A stretch of 64,000 bases of DNA from Streptomyces sp. WMMB 322 (GCF_900090145.1 NZ_FMHI01000019.1:62001-126000); one strand, 5' to 3'. Shown: positions 34,768 to 44,407, counted from the first letter of the stretch. The notes: generated by a model not told the origin, from the sequence alone. Program-made: numbers and translations.

Positions 34768-35142
34768 GTGAGCATCGACAAGCCCGAGGTCGACTTCCCC
34801 GAGGGTGCGCCGCCTGCCGATCTGGAGATCGTGGATCTCTGGGAGGGCGACGGGCCCGAGGCCAAGGCCGGTGACAACGTCTCCGTGCACTACGTGGGCG
34901 TCTCCTTCTCCAGCGGCGAGGAGTTCGACGCCAGCTGGAACCGCGGCAAGCCGCTGCAGTTCCAGCTCGGGGCGGGCCAGGTCATCCCCGGCTGGGACCG
35001 CGGTGTGCAGGGCATGAAGGTCGGCGGGCGCCGCCGGCTGACCATTCCCGCGCACCTCGCCTACGGGGAGCAGGGTGCGGGCGGTGGCCGTATCAAGCCG
35101 AACGAGACGCTGATCTTCGTCTGCGACCTCGTCTCCGTCTGA
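34768..35142 (+). CDS. FKBP-type peptidyl-prolyl isomerase, cytoplasmic
   Basis: A 124-residue single-domain FKBP with no signal. It has VHYVGVSFSSGEEFDASW, VIPGWDRGVQGMKVGGRR and AYGEQGAGGGRIKPNETL, which supply the usual active-site residues. It catalyses cis-trans isomerisation of Xaa-Pro bonds. The GTG has AGGAG seven bases upstream. Pairing with a lipoprotein FKBP just downstream of pafA is the usual streptomycete arrangement. A strong terminator follows. Confidence 0.94.
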   Translation: MSIDKPEVDFPEGAPPADLEIVDLWEGDGPEAKAGDNVSVHYVGVSFSSGEEFDASWNRGKPLQFQLGAGQVIPGWDRGVQGMKVGGRRRLTIPAHLAYGEQGAGGGRIKPNETLIFVCDLVSV

Positions 35143-35164
35143 GCCGGCCGCGTCGCGGCTTCTT

Positions 35165-35205
35165 CCGGGGGTCCCGCCTGCGGGCGGGGCCCCCGGTCTT
35201 GCTTT
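35165..35205 (+). terminator. Terminator after the FKBP genes
   Basis: CCGGGGGTCCCGCC and GGCGGGGCCCCCGG form a 14-bp stem with one G-T mismatch pair and a 4-base loop, followed by TCTTGCTTTT. Confidence 0.85.
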
Positions 35206-35289
35206 TGCGGGGAACCCCGCTAGCGGTACGGTCAATTGCCGAGAAGAGCACAGAGCAGTACGAGAAGTACGGGGAGCACGAGGGAGCCC

Positions 35290-36264
35290 ATGGCGATTGC
35301 CAAGGCCGAGCGGCTGATGAATCTGGCGCTGTGCCTGCTCGGGACCCGGCGCCCGCTGACGAAGCGCGAGCTGCGTACCTCGATCGAGGCATACCTCGAA
35401 GCCGCGGGCGACGAGGCCTTCAACAGGATGTTCGAGCGCGACAAGGACGACCTGCGCGAGCTCGGCCTTGTGATCGACACCGTGGAGGGCCTGGACGGTG
35501 ACATCGGCTACCGCGCCCAGCGAGACAGCAACCGGCTCCCGCCCATCGCCCTCGACGCCGAGGAGGCGACCGCCCTCGGCCTCGCCGCCCGCGTCTGGCA
35601 GCAGGCGCGTCTCGCGGGCGCCGCGAGCGGTGCGCTGCAGAAGCTGCGGGCGGCCGGCGGCATGCCCCAGCACGACGACGGCGGGAGAGGGGACGGACCG
35701 GCCGTCGCACACAGCACGCTCGAGCCCCACATCCCCGTCCGGGAGGCCGCGTTCGAGCCGTTGATGCTGGCCTGCCGGGACCGCCGTCCCGTCGTCTTCG
35801 ACTACCGCAAGTCCAACGCGGCCCGCCCCGAGCGACGTCAGGTCGAGCCCTGGACGCTGGAGTGCTGGCGCGGCCACTGGTATCTCGCGGGTTTCGACCG
35901 CGAGCGGCAGGCCGAGCGGGTCTTCCGCCTCTCCCGCATCACGGGGCCCGTACGCTCCCGGGCCGCCGCGTTCACCGCCCCGGTGCCCGACCAGGTGACC
36001 GTACGGGAGACGGTCGAGCGGTGGGCCGGGGAGAGCGCTTCGCGCAGCGCGCGCATCCGGCTGCGCGCGGGCGCCGGTTACCCGCTGCGGTCACGCGCCA
36101 CCGAGGTCCGGGAACTGCCGGACGGGTGGGAGGAGTTGGAGATTCCGTACGGTCACGGACTGGACGCCTGGCTGGTGGAGTTCGGGCCGGACGTGATCGT
36201 GCTGGAGCCGGCGGAACTACGGGCCGAAGTGGTCGACCGTCTTCGCGCCGTCGCCAAGGGCTGA
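35290..36264 (+). CDS. pafB: WYL-domain transcriptional activator PafB
   Basis: A 324-residue regulator with an N-terminal winged helix (RLMNLALCLLGTRRPLTKRE), a WYL domain carrying GHWYLAGFD near 195 and a C-terminal WCX extension. In mycobacteria PafB and PafC form a heterodimer that activates the LexA/RecA-independent DNA-damage response. Despite the name it is not part of pupylation. The ATG has GAGGGA five bases upstream. pafC follows after 15 bases, so the two are co-transcribed. Confidence 0.94.
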   Translation: MAIAKAERLMNLALCLLGTRRPLTKRELRTSIEAYLEAAGDEAFNRMFERDKDDLRELGLVIDTVEGLDGDIGYRAQRDSNRLPPIALDAEEATALGLAARVWQQARLAGAASGALQKLRAAGGMPQHDDGGRGDGPAVAHSTLEPHIPVREAAFEPLMLACRDRRPVVFDYRKSNAARPERRQVEPWTLECWRGHWYLAGFDRERQAERVFRLSRITGPVRSRAAAFTAPVPDQVTVRETVERWAGESASRSARIRLRAGAGYPLRSRATEVRELPDGWEELEIPYGHGLDAWLVEFGPDVIVLEPAELRAEVVDRLRAVAKG

Positions 36265-36279
36265 GGGGGAGCACGGACC

Positions 36280-37242
36280 ATGGCACCGAACGCCATCGAC
36301 CAGACCCGCCGGATGCTGTCCCTGGTCACGTATCTCCGGGACCGCCCGGGTGCCCGGATCGACGAGGTGGCCCGCGCCTTCGGCATCACGGCCGACGAGC
36401 TGATCTCCGATCTCGACGTCCTGCCCATGTGCGGCACCAGTTTCCGCGGCGGCGACCTTCTGGAGATCGACACGGACGGCGAGCGCATCTGGTGGCGCAA
36501 CGCCGACGCCCTCGGCAGCGACACCGCGCAGCCGCTCCGCCTCGCCTCCGACGAGGCGACCGCTCTGCTCGTCGCAGCCCGCGCCGTGGCCACCCTGCCG
36601 GGGCTGCGGGAGAGCGACCGGGACGCGCTGCAGCGCGCCACCGCGAAGCTGGAGGAGGCGGCGGGGGAGAGCGCGGGCGCCAGTTCGCGGCTGTCGGTGA
36701 CGTTCGAATCGGAGGGCGGGGTCTTCGCCGACGTGGACCGCGCCATCGCCGAGCGGCGCCGGCTGTGGCTGCGCTACTACTCGCCGGCGCGGGACGAACT
36801 CACGGAGCGCGAAGTCGACCCCATCCGTCTGTTCGCCGTCGGGCACACCTACCTGGAGGCCTGGTGCCGTCTCTCGGAGGCGCGGCGCACCTTCCGTCTG
36901 GACAGGGTCGCCGAGATCCGTCTGCTGGAGGAACCGGCGGACCCGCCTCCGGTGGAGCTGCGTGATCTGAGCGAAGGACTCGTCCAGCCCTCGGCGGAGG
37001 ACCCCGAGGTGGTCGTCGAGGTCGGACCGGGAGGCCGCTGGGTCGCCGAGTACTACCCGTACGACAGCGCCGAGGAACTGCCGGACGGGGGGCTGCGCGT
37101 CACCCTTCGCACGCCCGACCCGGCTTCGCTGCGGCGGCTGGCGCTGCGGCTGGGCCGGGACGGGAGGATCGTGGCTCCGCGCGAACTCGCCGAGAGCGCA
37201 CGCGAGGTCGCGCGCACGGCGCTGGCGGCGTACGGGGAGTGA
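36280..37242 (+). CDS. pafC: WYL-domain transcriptional activator PafC
   Basis: A 320-residue partner of PafB with the same layout: winged helix (RRMLSLVTYLRDRPGARIDE), WYL domain with VGHTYLEAWC near 190 and a WCX tail. ATG with GAGGGGGA nine bases upstream. Together with PafB it is expected to drive repair genes after DNA damage. The ligand sensed by the WYL domains (single-stranded DNA has been shown for PafBC) is known from the family, not from this sequence. Confidence 0.94.
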   Translation: MAPNAIDQTRRMLSLVTYLRDRPGARIDEVARAFGITADELISDLDVLPMCGTSFRGGDLLEIDTDGERIWWRNADALGSDTAQPLRLASDEATALLVAARAVATLPGLRESDRDALQRATAKLEEAAGESAGASSRLSVTFESEGGVFADVDRAIAERRRLWLRYYSPARDELTEREVDPIRLFAVGHTYLEAWCRLSEARRTFRLDRVAEIRLLEEPADPPPVELRDLSEGLVQPSAEDPEVVVEVGPGGRWVAEYYPYDSAEELPDGGLRVTLRTPDPASLRRLALRLGRDGRIVAPRELAESAREVARTALAAYGE

Positions 37243-37274
37243 GAGGCCGCACGGGGTGTGCTCTGCGATCCCAC

Positions 37275-37280
37275 TAAGCT
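37275..37280 (+). promoter_or_regulatory. -10 box of a probable leaderless promoter
   Basis: TAAGCT lies six bases before the ATG at 37287, with no ribosome-binding site. Confidence 0.45.
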
Positions 37281-37286
37281 CGGCGC

Positions 37287-37532
37287 ATGCTCTGGCCCAT
37301 GTTCTTTCTCGCGCTCGCCTTCTGCGGAATCGTCGTCCTCGGTGTGCTGGCCGTCCGGGTCGGGCTGGAGGTGCGCCGGTTCTCCCGTGCCGTGGGCGAC
37401 TGCTCGGAGCGCATCACCCTCGCAACCGAAGACCTCGAACGCGCCGCGGTACCGCTGGCGGAACGGGCGGGGCGGGCGCGTGACGTGCACGGAGACCCGA
37501 TCGGGGAGGCCCGGGGACGACGCGAGCGCTGA
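37287..37532 (+). CDS. Small single-pass membrane protein, unknown function
   Basis: An 81-residue protein with one N-terminal membrane helix (FFLALAFCGIVVLGVLAVRV), then a charged helical tail likely to form a coiled coil (RRFSRAVGDCSERITLATED). No domain is recognised. It lies between pafC and tatA, as small proteins of this kind do in streptomycetes. Its start has a TAAGCT box at six bases and no ribosome-binding site, so its transcript is predicted to be leaderless. Confidence 0.75.
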   Translation: MLWPMFFLALAFCGIVVLGVLAVRVGLEVRRFSRAVGDCSERITLATEDLERAAVPLAERAGRARDVHGDPIGEARGRRER

Positions 37533-37809
37533 CCTGCCGGTGACGGGGTGGCCGCAGCACCGCGAGGGGACCGGCGACGGCCGTGAGGTGCGGGGCGCCG
37601 CAGGCACCCTGCCTGGCCCGTACCTTTGAGCGGTAAGCTGCACGGAGCCGCGTCACGGCGGCCGGTGAGCGCAACCTCATGGCAGTACGGGCATTGCCCG
37701 TGGTTCACGGCCCAGGGTTACGATCGCTGGAGCGCTCGCTTGACGCAGTCCGTCCGATCCACACGGCAGGCACGAACACACGCCGGCCCCGGCGAGAAGG
37801 TAGTGGCAC

Positions 37810-38094
37810 ATGATCGGCAATCTGAAGCCCCTGGAGATCGTTCTGATCGTCCTGGTCATCCTGCTGCTGTTCGGCGCCAAGAAGCTTCCGGACATGGCCC
37901 GTTCGCTGGGCAAGTCTGCCCGCATCCTCAAGAGCGAGGCCAAGCAGATGAAGAAGGACGGCGGCGACGACAGCGACGCCGGCACCTCCGACTCCCAGCA
38001 GGCACCGAAGACGATCCAGGCCGCCCCCGGGGACGTCGCCAGCTCACGGCCCGTCACCGAGCCGACCAAGAACCAGCAGCAGAGCCAGTCCTGA
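37810..38094 (+). CDS. tatA: Twin-arginine translocase subunit TatA
   Basis: A 94-residue subunit that forms the Tat pore for folded proteins. One membrane helix (EIVLIVLVILLLFGAKKLPD) is followed by an amphipathic helix (MARSLGKSARILKSEAKQ) and a Gln/Ser/Asp-rich tail. The FGAKKLPD hinge is the TatA signature. ATG with AAGG upstream. tatC begins 86 bases after the stop. No tatB is present here. In actinobacteria it is often encoded elsewhere. Confidence 0.95.
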   Translation: MIGNLKPLEIVLIVLVILLLFGAKKLPDMARSLGKSARILKSEAKQMKKDGGDDSDAGTSDSQQAPKTIQAAPGDVASSRPVTEPTKNQQQSQS

Positions 38095-38180
38095 CCGCCG
38101 CGTGACGCGGCCGTGCGCCAGCCGCACGGCACAACCGGCATTCCAGATATTCCGGACACTTCACACAACGAGGACCTGGG

Positions 38181-39164
38181 TTGCTCAAGTCGGCCCGTAG
38201 ACAGGGCAGCAAGAGGGAGAAGGACCCCGAGGGGCGGATGCCCCTCGCGGAGCATTTGCGGGAGCTGCGCAACCGGCTGATGAAGGCGGTGCTGGCGATC
38301 CTCGCCGTCACCGTCGTCGCGATGATCTATTACAAGCCCATCGCCGGTTTCCTGACCGATCCGGTGCGCGAGTCCGTGGGCTGCACGGAGGGCTTCGGCC
38401 GTGCTGCCGAGAACGGCGAGACGTGTGCCGAGATCACCATCAACGGTCTGATTGCCCCCTTCACGATCATGCTCAAGGTCGCGCTGACCGTCGGTGTGGT
38501 CGCGGCCTCCCCGGTCTGGCTGCACCAGCTGTGGGCCTTCCTCGCCCCCGGTCTGCACAGGCACGAGAAGAGGTACGCCCGCGCGTTCGTCGGCGCCGGT
38601 GCCCCGCTCTTCCTCGGCGGTGCCTATCTCGCGTACCTGGTCCTGCCCAAGGCCGCCGCGACGCTCCTCGACTTCAGCCCCGACGGAACGGGCAACCTGA
38701 TCCCGCTGGACGACTTCCTCGACATCGTCACCCGGCTCGTGATCGTCTTCGGCCTCGCCTTCGAACTCCCGCTGCTGCTGGTGATGCTCAACCTCACCGG
38801 CATCCTCAGCGGACGCCGGCTGCTGGGCTGGTGGCGGGCGATGGTCCTGTGCATCACGGTCTTCTCCGCCGTCGCGACGCCCACGGGCGATCCGCTCACC
38901 ATGGCGGCGCTGGCGGCGCCCATCGTGCTGCTCTACTTCGGGGCCGTGGGGATCTGTCTCCTCAACGACCGCCGCCGCGGGCGCAACGATCCCTACGCGG
39001 GACTGGACGACGACGAGGCGGCCCGGATCGACGCCCCCGACGCCATCGAGGAGGGCGAGAGCGTCCCCGCGCCGCGCGCGCTTCCGGAGTCCGAGACCGG
39101 CAGCGGCCCGGGCGCGAACGGAAGCGGTCCGCAGGGACGGGACGGTTACGACGACGCGACCTGA
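38181..39164 (+). CDS. tatC: Twin-arginine translocase subunit TatC
   Basis: A 327-residue polytopic protein with six predicted helices that reads RR signal peptides. Signature stretches are MPLAEHLRELRNRLMKAVLA near the N-terminus and FGLAFELPLLLVML. The last 60 residues are acidic and hydrophilic. The start is TTG with GAGG upstream. The next ATG (Met20) would remove little and is a possible alternative. It forms a unit with tatA. Confidence 0.95.
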   Translation: MLKSARRQGSKREKDPEGRMPLAEHLRELRNRLMKAVLAILAVTVVAMIYYKPIAGFLTDPVRESVGCTEGFGRAAENGETCAEITINGLIAPFTIMLKVALTVGVVAASPVWLHQLWAFLAPGLHRHEKRYARAFVGAGAPLFLGGAYLAYLVLPKAAATLLDFSPDGTGNLIPLDDFLDIVTRLVIVFGLAFELPLLLVMLNLTGILSGRRLLGWWRAMVLCITVFSAVATPTGDPLTMAALAAPIVLLYFGAVGICLLNDRRRGRNDPYAGLDDDEAARIDAPDAIEEGESVPAPRALPESETGSGPGANGSGPQGRDGYDDAT

Positions 39165-39169
39165 GCGGG

Positions 39170-39175
39170 TATGGT
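39170..39175 (+). promoter_or_regulatory. -10 box of a probable leaderless promoter
   Basis: TATGGT lies six bases before the GTG of the lipid kinase gene, with no ribosome-binding site between tatC and that start. Confidence 0.45.
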
Positions 39176-39181
39176 CCGCGC

Positions 39182-40075
39182 GTGACCAGCGAGATCACCC
39201 TTTTCGTCAACCCCACCGCGGGGCGCGGCCGTGGCGCAGGCGCCGCACAGCCCGCCGCTGACGCCCTGCGCCGGGCCGGATTCGCCGTACGCACCGTCGT
39301 CGGCAACGACGCCGACGACGCACTCGCGAGAGCGCGCGATGCGGTACAGGCGGGCACCGGAGCTCTGATAGCTGTCGGCGGCGACGGCATGTCCTCCCTG
39401 GCGCTCCAGGCGGTCGCCGGTACGGACACCCCGCTCGGCGTCGTCGCCGTGGGCACGGGCAACGACTTCGCGCGCGCCAACGGCCTGCCGGTGCGGGAGC
39501 CCGCCAAGGCCGGGCGTCTCGCCGCCGAGGCTCTCAAGGCCGGGCACGAACGCCGCATCGACCTGGGCAGAGCCGGTGAGCGCTGGTTCGGATCGGTGCT
39601 TGCCTCGGGTTTCGATTCGCGCGTCAACGACCGCGGCAACCGGATGCGGTGGCCCGCGGGAAAGATCAAGTACGACCTGGCGATCGTCGCCGAACTTGCC
39701 GCCTTCAAGCCCGTCCCGTACCGGATCACGCTCGACGACGGCGAGCCGTCGGAGATCGCGGCCACACTCGTTGCGGTGGGAAACGGCCCCTCGTACGGGG
39801 GCGGCATGCGCATCTGCCACGGTGCGGAGATGGACGACGGACTCCTCGACGTCACGGTCGTGGGGGAGTGCAGCCGCGCGACGCTGCTGCGCGTCTTCCC
39901 CCGCGTCTACAAGGGCACCCACCTGTCGCATCCCGCCGTCACGACGTACCGCGCCCGGAGCGTGCGGCTGGAGGCCCCGGATGTGACGGGGTACGCGGAC
40001 GGCGAACCGCTCGGCCCGCTGCCGCTGACGGCGAGGGTGGTCCCGGGAGCGGTCCGGCTGCTCGTGGGGGAGTAA
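39182..40075 (+). CDS. Diacylglycerol kinase-family lipid kinase
   Basis: A 297-residue soluble lipid kinase of the DagK/sphingosine-kinase fold. The glycine-rich ATP motif GGDGM is at 66-70 and GTGNDFA follows near 88-94, and the C-terminal beta domain has GGGMRICHGAEMDDGLLDV. It phosphorylates diacylglycerol or a related lipid. The exact substrate is not decided here. The start is GTG 17 bases after tatC and looks leaderless (TATGGT, six bases). Confidence 0.92.
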   Translation: MTSEITLFVNPTAGRGRGAGAAQPAADALRRAGFAVRTVVGNDADDALARARDAVQAGTGALIAVGGDGMSSLALQAVAGTDTPLGVVAVGTGNDFARANGLPVREPAKAGRLAAEALKAGHERRIDLGRAGERWFGSVLASGFDSRVNDRGNRMRWPAGKIKYDLAIVAELAAFKPVPYRITLDDGEPSEIAATLVAVGNGPSYGGGMRICHGAEMDDGLLDVTVVGECSRATLLRVFPRVYKGTHLSHPAVTTYRARSVRLEAPDVTGYADGEPLGPLPLTARVVPGAVRLLVGE

Positions 40076-40120
40076 TGATCGTGAGCGGTGTCGGGGGTGG
40101 CCGGTAGGCTCGTAGTCACG

Positions 40121-42928
40121 ATGACCGAGGACCTGTCCCCCGCAGAGCGGTATGCACTGGCGCGGCTGCGCGCCGCCGAGCAGGCCACCGCTCTCGCCCC
40201 GTTCCGTGACCTGTACGACTTCGATCTCGACGAGTTCCAGATCGAGGCGTGCCGAGCCCTCGAAGCCGGAAAGGGAGTGCTGGTCGCGGCGCCGACCGGC
40301 TCCGGCAAGACGATCGTCGGCGAGTTCGCCGTGCATCTCGCCCTCACGCAGGGCCGCAAGTGCTTCTACACGACGCCGATCAAGGCCCTGTCCAACCAGA
40401 AGTACAACGACCTGGCCAAACGGCACGGTGCGGACCGTGTGGGCCTGCTGACCGGGGACAACAGCGTCAACGCCGACGCCCCCGTCATCGTCATGACGAC
40501 CGAGGTCCTGCGGAACATGCTCTACGCGGGATCGCAGGCGCTCTCCGGGCTCGGATACGTGGTCATGGACGAGGTGCACTACCTCTCCGACCGGTTCCGT
40601 GGCGCGGTCTGGGAAGAGGTGATCATCCACCTGCCCGAGTCGGTCACCCTTGTCTCGCTCTCGGCCACGGTCTCCAACGCCGAGGAGTTCGGGGACTGGC
40701 TCGACACGGTCCGCGGCCACACCGAGGTGATCGTCTCCGAGCACCGCCCGGTGCCTCTTTGGCAGCATGTGCTGGCCGGCCGGCGCATGTACGACCTGTT
40801 CGAGGAGAAGGGCGACAAGCGCGAGGTCAACCCGGACCTGGTGCGCATGGCCCGCATGGAGAACAGCCGCCTGTCCGGCCCCCGGGACCGCCGCCGCGGC
40901 AGCCCGCGCCGGGAAGCGGACCGCGAACGGGAGCGGCGGCAGCGCTCCCGCGTCTGGACGCCGGGCCGCCCCGAGGTCATCGACAGGCTCGACTCGGAGG
41001 GGCTGCTGCCCGCCATCACCTTCATCTTCAGCCGCGCGGGCTGCGAGGCCGCTGTGCAGCAGTGCCTCTACGCGGGGCTGCGGCTCAACGACAGCGCCGC
41101 GCGGGCGCGGGTCCGCGAGATCGTGGAGGAGCGCACGGCCGACATCCCCGACACCGACCTTCACGTCCTGGGGTACTTCGAGTGGCTCGAGGGTCTGGAG
41201 AGGGGCATCGCCGCGCACCACGCGGGCATGCTCCCCACCTTCAAGGAGGTCGTCGAGGAACTGTTCGTGCGGGGCCTGGTCAAGGCCGTCTTCGCGACGG
41301 AGACCCTCGCCCTCGGGATCAACATGCCGGCGCGGTCGGTGGTGCTGGAGAAGCTCGTCAAGTGGAACGGAGAGCAGCACGCCGACATCACACCCGGCGA
41401 GTTCACGCAGCTGACGGGCAGGGCCGGGCGCCGCGGCATCGACATCGAGGGCCACGCGGTGGTGCTGTGGCAGCGCGGCATGGACCCGGCCGCGCTGGCC
41501 GGCCTGGCCGGCACCCGTACGTATCCGCTGCGCTCCTCCTTCAAGCCCTCGTACAACATGGCGGTCAATCTCGTCGGGCAGTTCGGGCGGCACACCTCGC
41601 GTGAGCTGCTGGAGACGTCCTTCGCCCAATTCCAGGCCGACCGCTCCGTGGTGGGCATCTCCCGGCAGGTCCAGCGCAACGAGGAGGGCCTGGAGGGCTA
41701 CCGGGAGTCCATGACGTGCCACCTCGGCGACTTCGAGGAGTACTCGCGGCTGCGCCGGCGCCTGAAGGACCGTGAGACGGAACTCGCCAAGCAGGGCGCG
41801 GTGCAGCGCAGGGCACAGGCTGCCGCGGCGCTGGAGAAGCTGAAGCCCGGTGACGTCATCCATGTGCCGACGGGCAAGTTCGCGGGGCTGGCGCTCGTTC
41901 TCGACCCGGGGACGGGCGCGGGGGGCCGGGGCCCGGCCGAGCGCCGGGGCTGGCACCAAGACGGGCCGCGTCCGCTCGTACTGACGGCGCAGCGGCAGGT
42001 GAAGCGGCTGGGCTCCATCGACTTTCCCGTGCCCGTGGAGCCGCTGGAGCGGATGCGCATCCCGAGGTCGTTCAACGCCCGCAGCCCCGAGTCGCGCCGC
42101 GATCTGGCCTCCGCGCTGCGTACGAAGGCCGGGCACCACGCGTCCCCGCGGCACCGCAAGCAGCGCGCGGCCGCCGCCGACGACGAAGAGATCGCACAGC
42201 TGCGCACCGAGATCCGCCGCCACCCGTGCCACGGCTGCGACGAGCGCGAGAACCATGCCCGCTGGGCCGAGCGGTACCACCGTCTCAAGCGGGACACGCG
42301 GCAGCTGGAGCGCAAGATCGAGGGCCGTACCAACACCATCGCCCGCACTTTCGACCGTGTCTCCGCGCTGCTGACGGAACTGGGTTATCTCCGCGGTGAC
42401 GAGGTGACGCAGGACGGGCGGCGCCTGGCGCGGCTCTACGGCGAGCTGGACCTGCTGGCGAGCGAATGTCTCCGTGACGGCGTGTGGGAGGGCCTGCCGC
42501 CTTCCGAACTGGCCGCCTGCGTCTCGGCGTTGGTGTACGAGTCGCGTGCTGCCGACGATGCGCTGCCACCGAAGCTGCCGGGCGGCGGGGCCCGTGGAGC
42601 GCTCCAGGAGATGGTGCGCATCTGGGGCCGCCTGGACGCCCTTGAGGAGGAGCACCGCATCAACCAGACCGAGGGCGTCGGCCAGCGCGAGCCGGACCTC
42701 GGCTTCGCGTGGGCCGCCTTCCGGTGGGCCGAGGGCGACAGCCTGGACTCGGTGCTCCGCGACGCCGACATGCCGGCCGGTGACTTCGTGCGCTGGTGCA
42801 AGCAGTGCATCGACGTGCTGGGGCAGATCGCGGTCGCGGCGCCCGAAGGCGGCGATGTGGCGAAGAACGCGCACAGGGCGCTGGAGTCGATGCGGCGCGG
42901 GGTCGTCGCGTACACAAGCGTGGGCTGA
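40121..42928 (+). CDS. Ski2/Mtr4-like DEAD/DEAH RNA helicase (HelY type)
   Basis: A 935-residue superfamily-2 helicase. It has motif I APTGSGKT at 57-64, motif II DEVH at 150-153, SAT (LVSLSATVSN), the helicase C domain with TETLALGINMPARS and QLTGRAGRRG, and a C-terminal DSHCT region (about 740-935). A Cys pair in HPCHGCDERENH may bind metal. Related helicases unwind structured RNA for decay or maturation. The ATG has no ribosome-binding site and TAGGCT lies ten bases upstream, so a leader of only a few bases or none is likely. Confidence 0.92.
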   Translation: MTEDLSPAERYALARLRAAEQATALAPFRDLYDFDLDEFQIEACRALEAGKGVLVAAPTGSGKTIVGEFAVHLALTQGRKCFYTTPIKALSNQKYNDLAKRHGADRVGLLTGDNSVNADAPVIVMTTEVLRNMLYAGSQALSGLGYVVMDEVHYLSDRFRGAVWEEVIIHLPESVTLVSLSATVSNAEEFGDWLDTVRGHTEVIVSEHRPVPLWQHVLAGRRMYDLFEEKGDKREVNPDLVRMARMENSRLSGPRDRRRGSPRREADRERERRQRSRVWTPGRPEVIDRLDSEGLLPAITFIFSRAGCEAAVQQCLYAGLRLNDSAARARVREIVEERTADIPDTDLHVLGYFEWLEGLERGIAAHHAGMLPTFKEVVEELFVRGLVKAVFATETLALGINMPARSVVLEKLVKWNGEQHADITPGEFTQLTGRAGRRGIDIEGHAVVLWQRGMDPAALAGLAGTRTYPLRSSFKPSYNMAVNLVGQFGRHTSRELLETSFAQFQADRSVVGISRQVQRNEEGLEGYRESMTCHLGDFEEYSRLRRRLKDRETELAKQGAVQRRAQAAAALEKLKPGDVIHVPTGKFAGLALVLDPGTGAGGRGPAERRGWHQDGPRPLVLTAQRQVKRLGSIDFPVPVEPLERMRIPRSFNARSPESRRDLASALRTKAGHHASPRHRKQRAAAADDEEIAQLRTEIRRHPCHGCDERENHARWAERYHRLKRDTRQLERKIEGRTNTIARTFDRVSALLTELGYLRGDEVTQDGRRLARLYGELDLLASECLRDGVWEGLPPSELAACVSALVYESRAADDALPPKLPGGGARGALQEMVRIWGRLDALEEEHRINQTEGVGQREPDLGFAWAAFRWAEGDSLDSVLRDADMPAGDFVRWCKQCIDVLGQIAVAAPEGGDVAKNAHRALESMRRGVVAYTSVG

Positions 42929-42940
42929 CGGCCGGAGCCG

Positions 42941-42975
42941 CGTTGCGGGGCCGGCAGCGCTCCCGGCCCGTAACG
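42941..42975 (+). terminator. Hairpin after the helicase gene
   Basis: CGTTGCGGGGCCGG pairs with CCGGCCCGTAACG with one bulge and one mismatch over an 8-base loop, 12 bases after the stop. Confidence 0.55.
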
Positions 42976-43079
42976 CACCGGCTTCACCGCTCAACGCCCG
43001 TTCCTGCACGGCGTGTTGGCTTCGGCGCCGCGTGGGCATGTACAGCGCGCCGACGTATCCATGCCCGCGGGAGGCCGAT

Positions 43080-44300
43080 GTGCGCACCACGTCCGGATCC
43101 GCTGCCAGAACCCGTCCCGGCTCCGTCTCACCCCCCGGCGCGAAGGCCCGGCGATGGATGGCGTCCGCCGCCGCCCTCGCAGCGTCCGTCGCCCTGTCGT
43201 CGGCGGCGCCCGCCCCTGCGCCCGCCGAGGTGCGGTCCGCGGCGGACGGGCTGCGTGTCACCCAGATCCAGGCGATGGCGACCCACAACAGCTACCACCG
43301 AGAAGCGCCGTTCGCCGAGCAGCAGTTGATGGCGAAGCACGACCCGAACTTCCGTACGCTCCTCTACAGCCACGCGTCGCTGCCCGTGCAGTTCTCCCGC
43401 CAGCAGGCGCGCGGCATCGAACTGGACGTCTTCCCCGACCCGGACGGTGGTCTGTACGCGGATCCGCTGATTCGCACGGGCGCCGGTCTGCCGCCGCAGG
43501 ACGATCCGGATCTGCGCGAGCCGGGCTTCAAGGTGCTGCACTGGGCCGACTTCGACTACCGCAGCAGCTGCGTCACGCTCAAGCGCTGCCTGACGCAGGT
43601 GAAGACGTGGTCCGAGCGGCACCCCGGCCATGCGCCGCTCCCCGTCCTCCTCGAACTGAAGGAGACGGACCCGGACATGGAGGCCCGCGGCGGCGCGAAG
43701 AGCCCGCCCTGGGACACCGCGATGCTGGACGCCCTGGACGCGGAGATCCGGACCGTCTTCCCCGACGAGGCGACCGTCACGGCCGACGACATCCGCCGGC
43801 CCGGCGAGACGCTGGGGGAGTCCGTACGCAAGCACGGCTGGCCGCGGCTGTCCGCCGCCCGCGGCAAGGCGATGTTCCTGATGGACAACGACGACCAGGA
43901 GCTCCAGGACGCCTACCGGGCGGGCGGCAGGGAGAGCCTCCAGGGCCGGGTGCTCTTCACCGATTCCGCACCGGGCCGCGCGGACGCCGCGTTCATGAAG
44001 GTCAACGACCCGACCGGGGCCAACAGGACCGTCATCCGGAACCTGGTGAAGCAGGGATACTTCGTTCGGACCCGCTCCGACGTGCCCCTCGACCAGGCGT
44101 CGAGCGGCGATGCGGGAATGCTCCGCGACGCTCTCGCCTCCGGAGCGCAGATGGTCTCGACGGACTTCCCCGCCCCGGGGCTCGCGGCCCGCTACGGATC
44201 CGACTACGTGGCCGAACTCCCGCGCGGCAGCGGCCCGGTGAGGTGCAACCCGGTCACCGCGCCGGGACCGGAGTGCCCGCGCGGTCCGTTGGAGCGCTGA
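43080..44300 (+). CDS. Secreted Ca2+-dependent phosphatidylinositol phospholipase C
   Basis: A 406-residue secreted PLC-like phosphodiesterase. The N-terminus has RR (24-25) before a hydrophobic stretch and an Ala/Pro-rich cleavage region around 42-48. Catalytic candidates are His69 and His73 in ATHNSYH, and Glu114 and Asp116 in GIELDVFPD, as in the Streptomyces Ca-dependent PI-PLC group. It would cleave inositol phospholipids outside the cell. The GTG at 43080 is chosen because GGGAGG lies six bases upstream. The RR pair raises the possibility of Tat export. Confidence 0.85.
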   Translation: MRTTSGSAARTRPGSVSPPGAKARRWMASAAALAASVALSSAAPAPAPAEVRSAADGLRVTQIQAMATHNSYHREAPFAEQQLMAKHDPNFRTLLYSHASLPVQFSRQQARGIELDVFPDPDGGLYADPLIRTGAGLPPQDDPDLREPGFKVLHWADFDYRSSCVTLKRCLTQVKTWSERHPGHAPLPVLLELKETDPDMEARGGAKSPPWDTAMLDALDAEIRTVFPDEATVTADDIRRPGETLGESVRKHGWPRLSAARGKAMFLMDNDDQELQDAYRAGGRESLQGRVLFTDSAPGRADAAFMKVNDPTGANRTVIRNLVKQGYFVRTRSDVPLDQASSGDAGMLRDALASGAQMVSTDFPAPGLAARYGSDYVAELPRGSGPVRCNPVTAPGPECPRGPLER

Positions 44301-44407
44301 CGTCTCGCTGTCCGGCAAATTCGGGGGCGACGGTGCAGCGGGGGAGCCGGGTGTGCGTACCGCTCCGAGCGGCCGTCCGCGAGGGACCGCGTCCCGCGTC
44401 CCGTACC

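Noticed and set aside
35290..37242. pafB and pafC as parts of the pupylation enzyme
   Set aside because: Both have HTH and WYL domains and no ligase motifs. They are transcription activators named from their locus.
39146..43288. Open frame of 1380 codons antisense to the lipid kinase and helicase genes
   Set aside because: Same cause. It crosses several real plus-strand genes and has no start signal or known motif. The same applies to the long antisense frame over 50934-53603.
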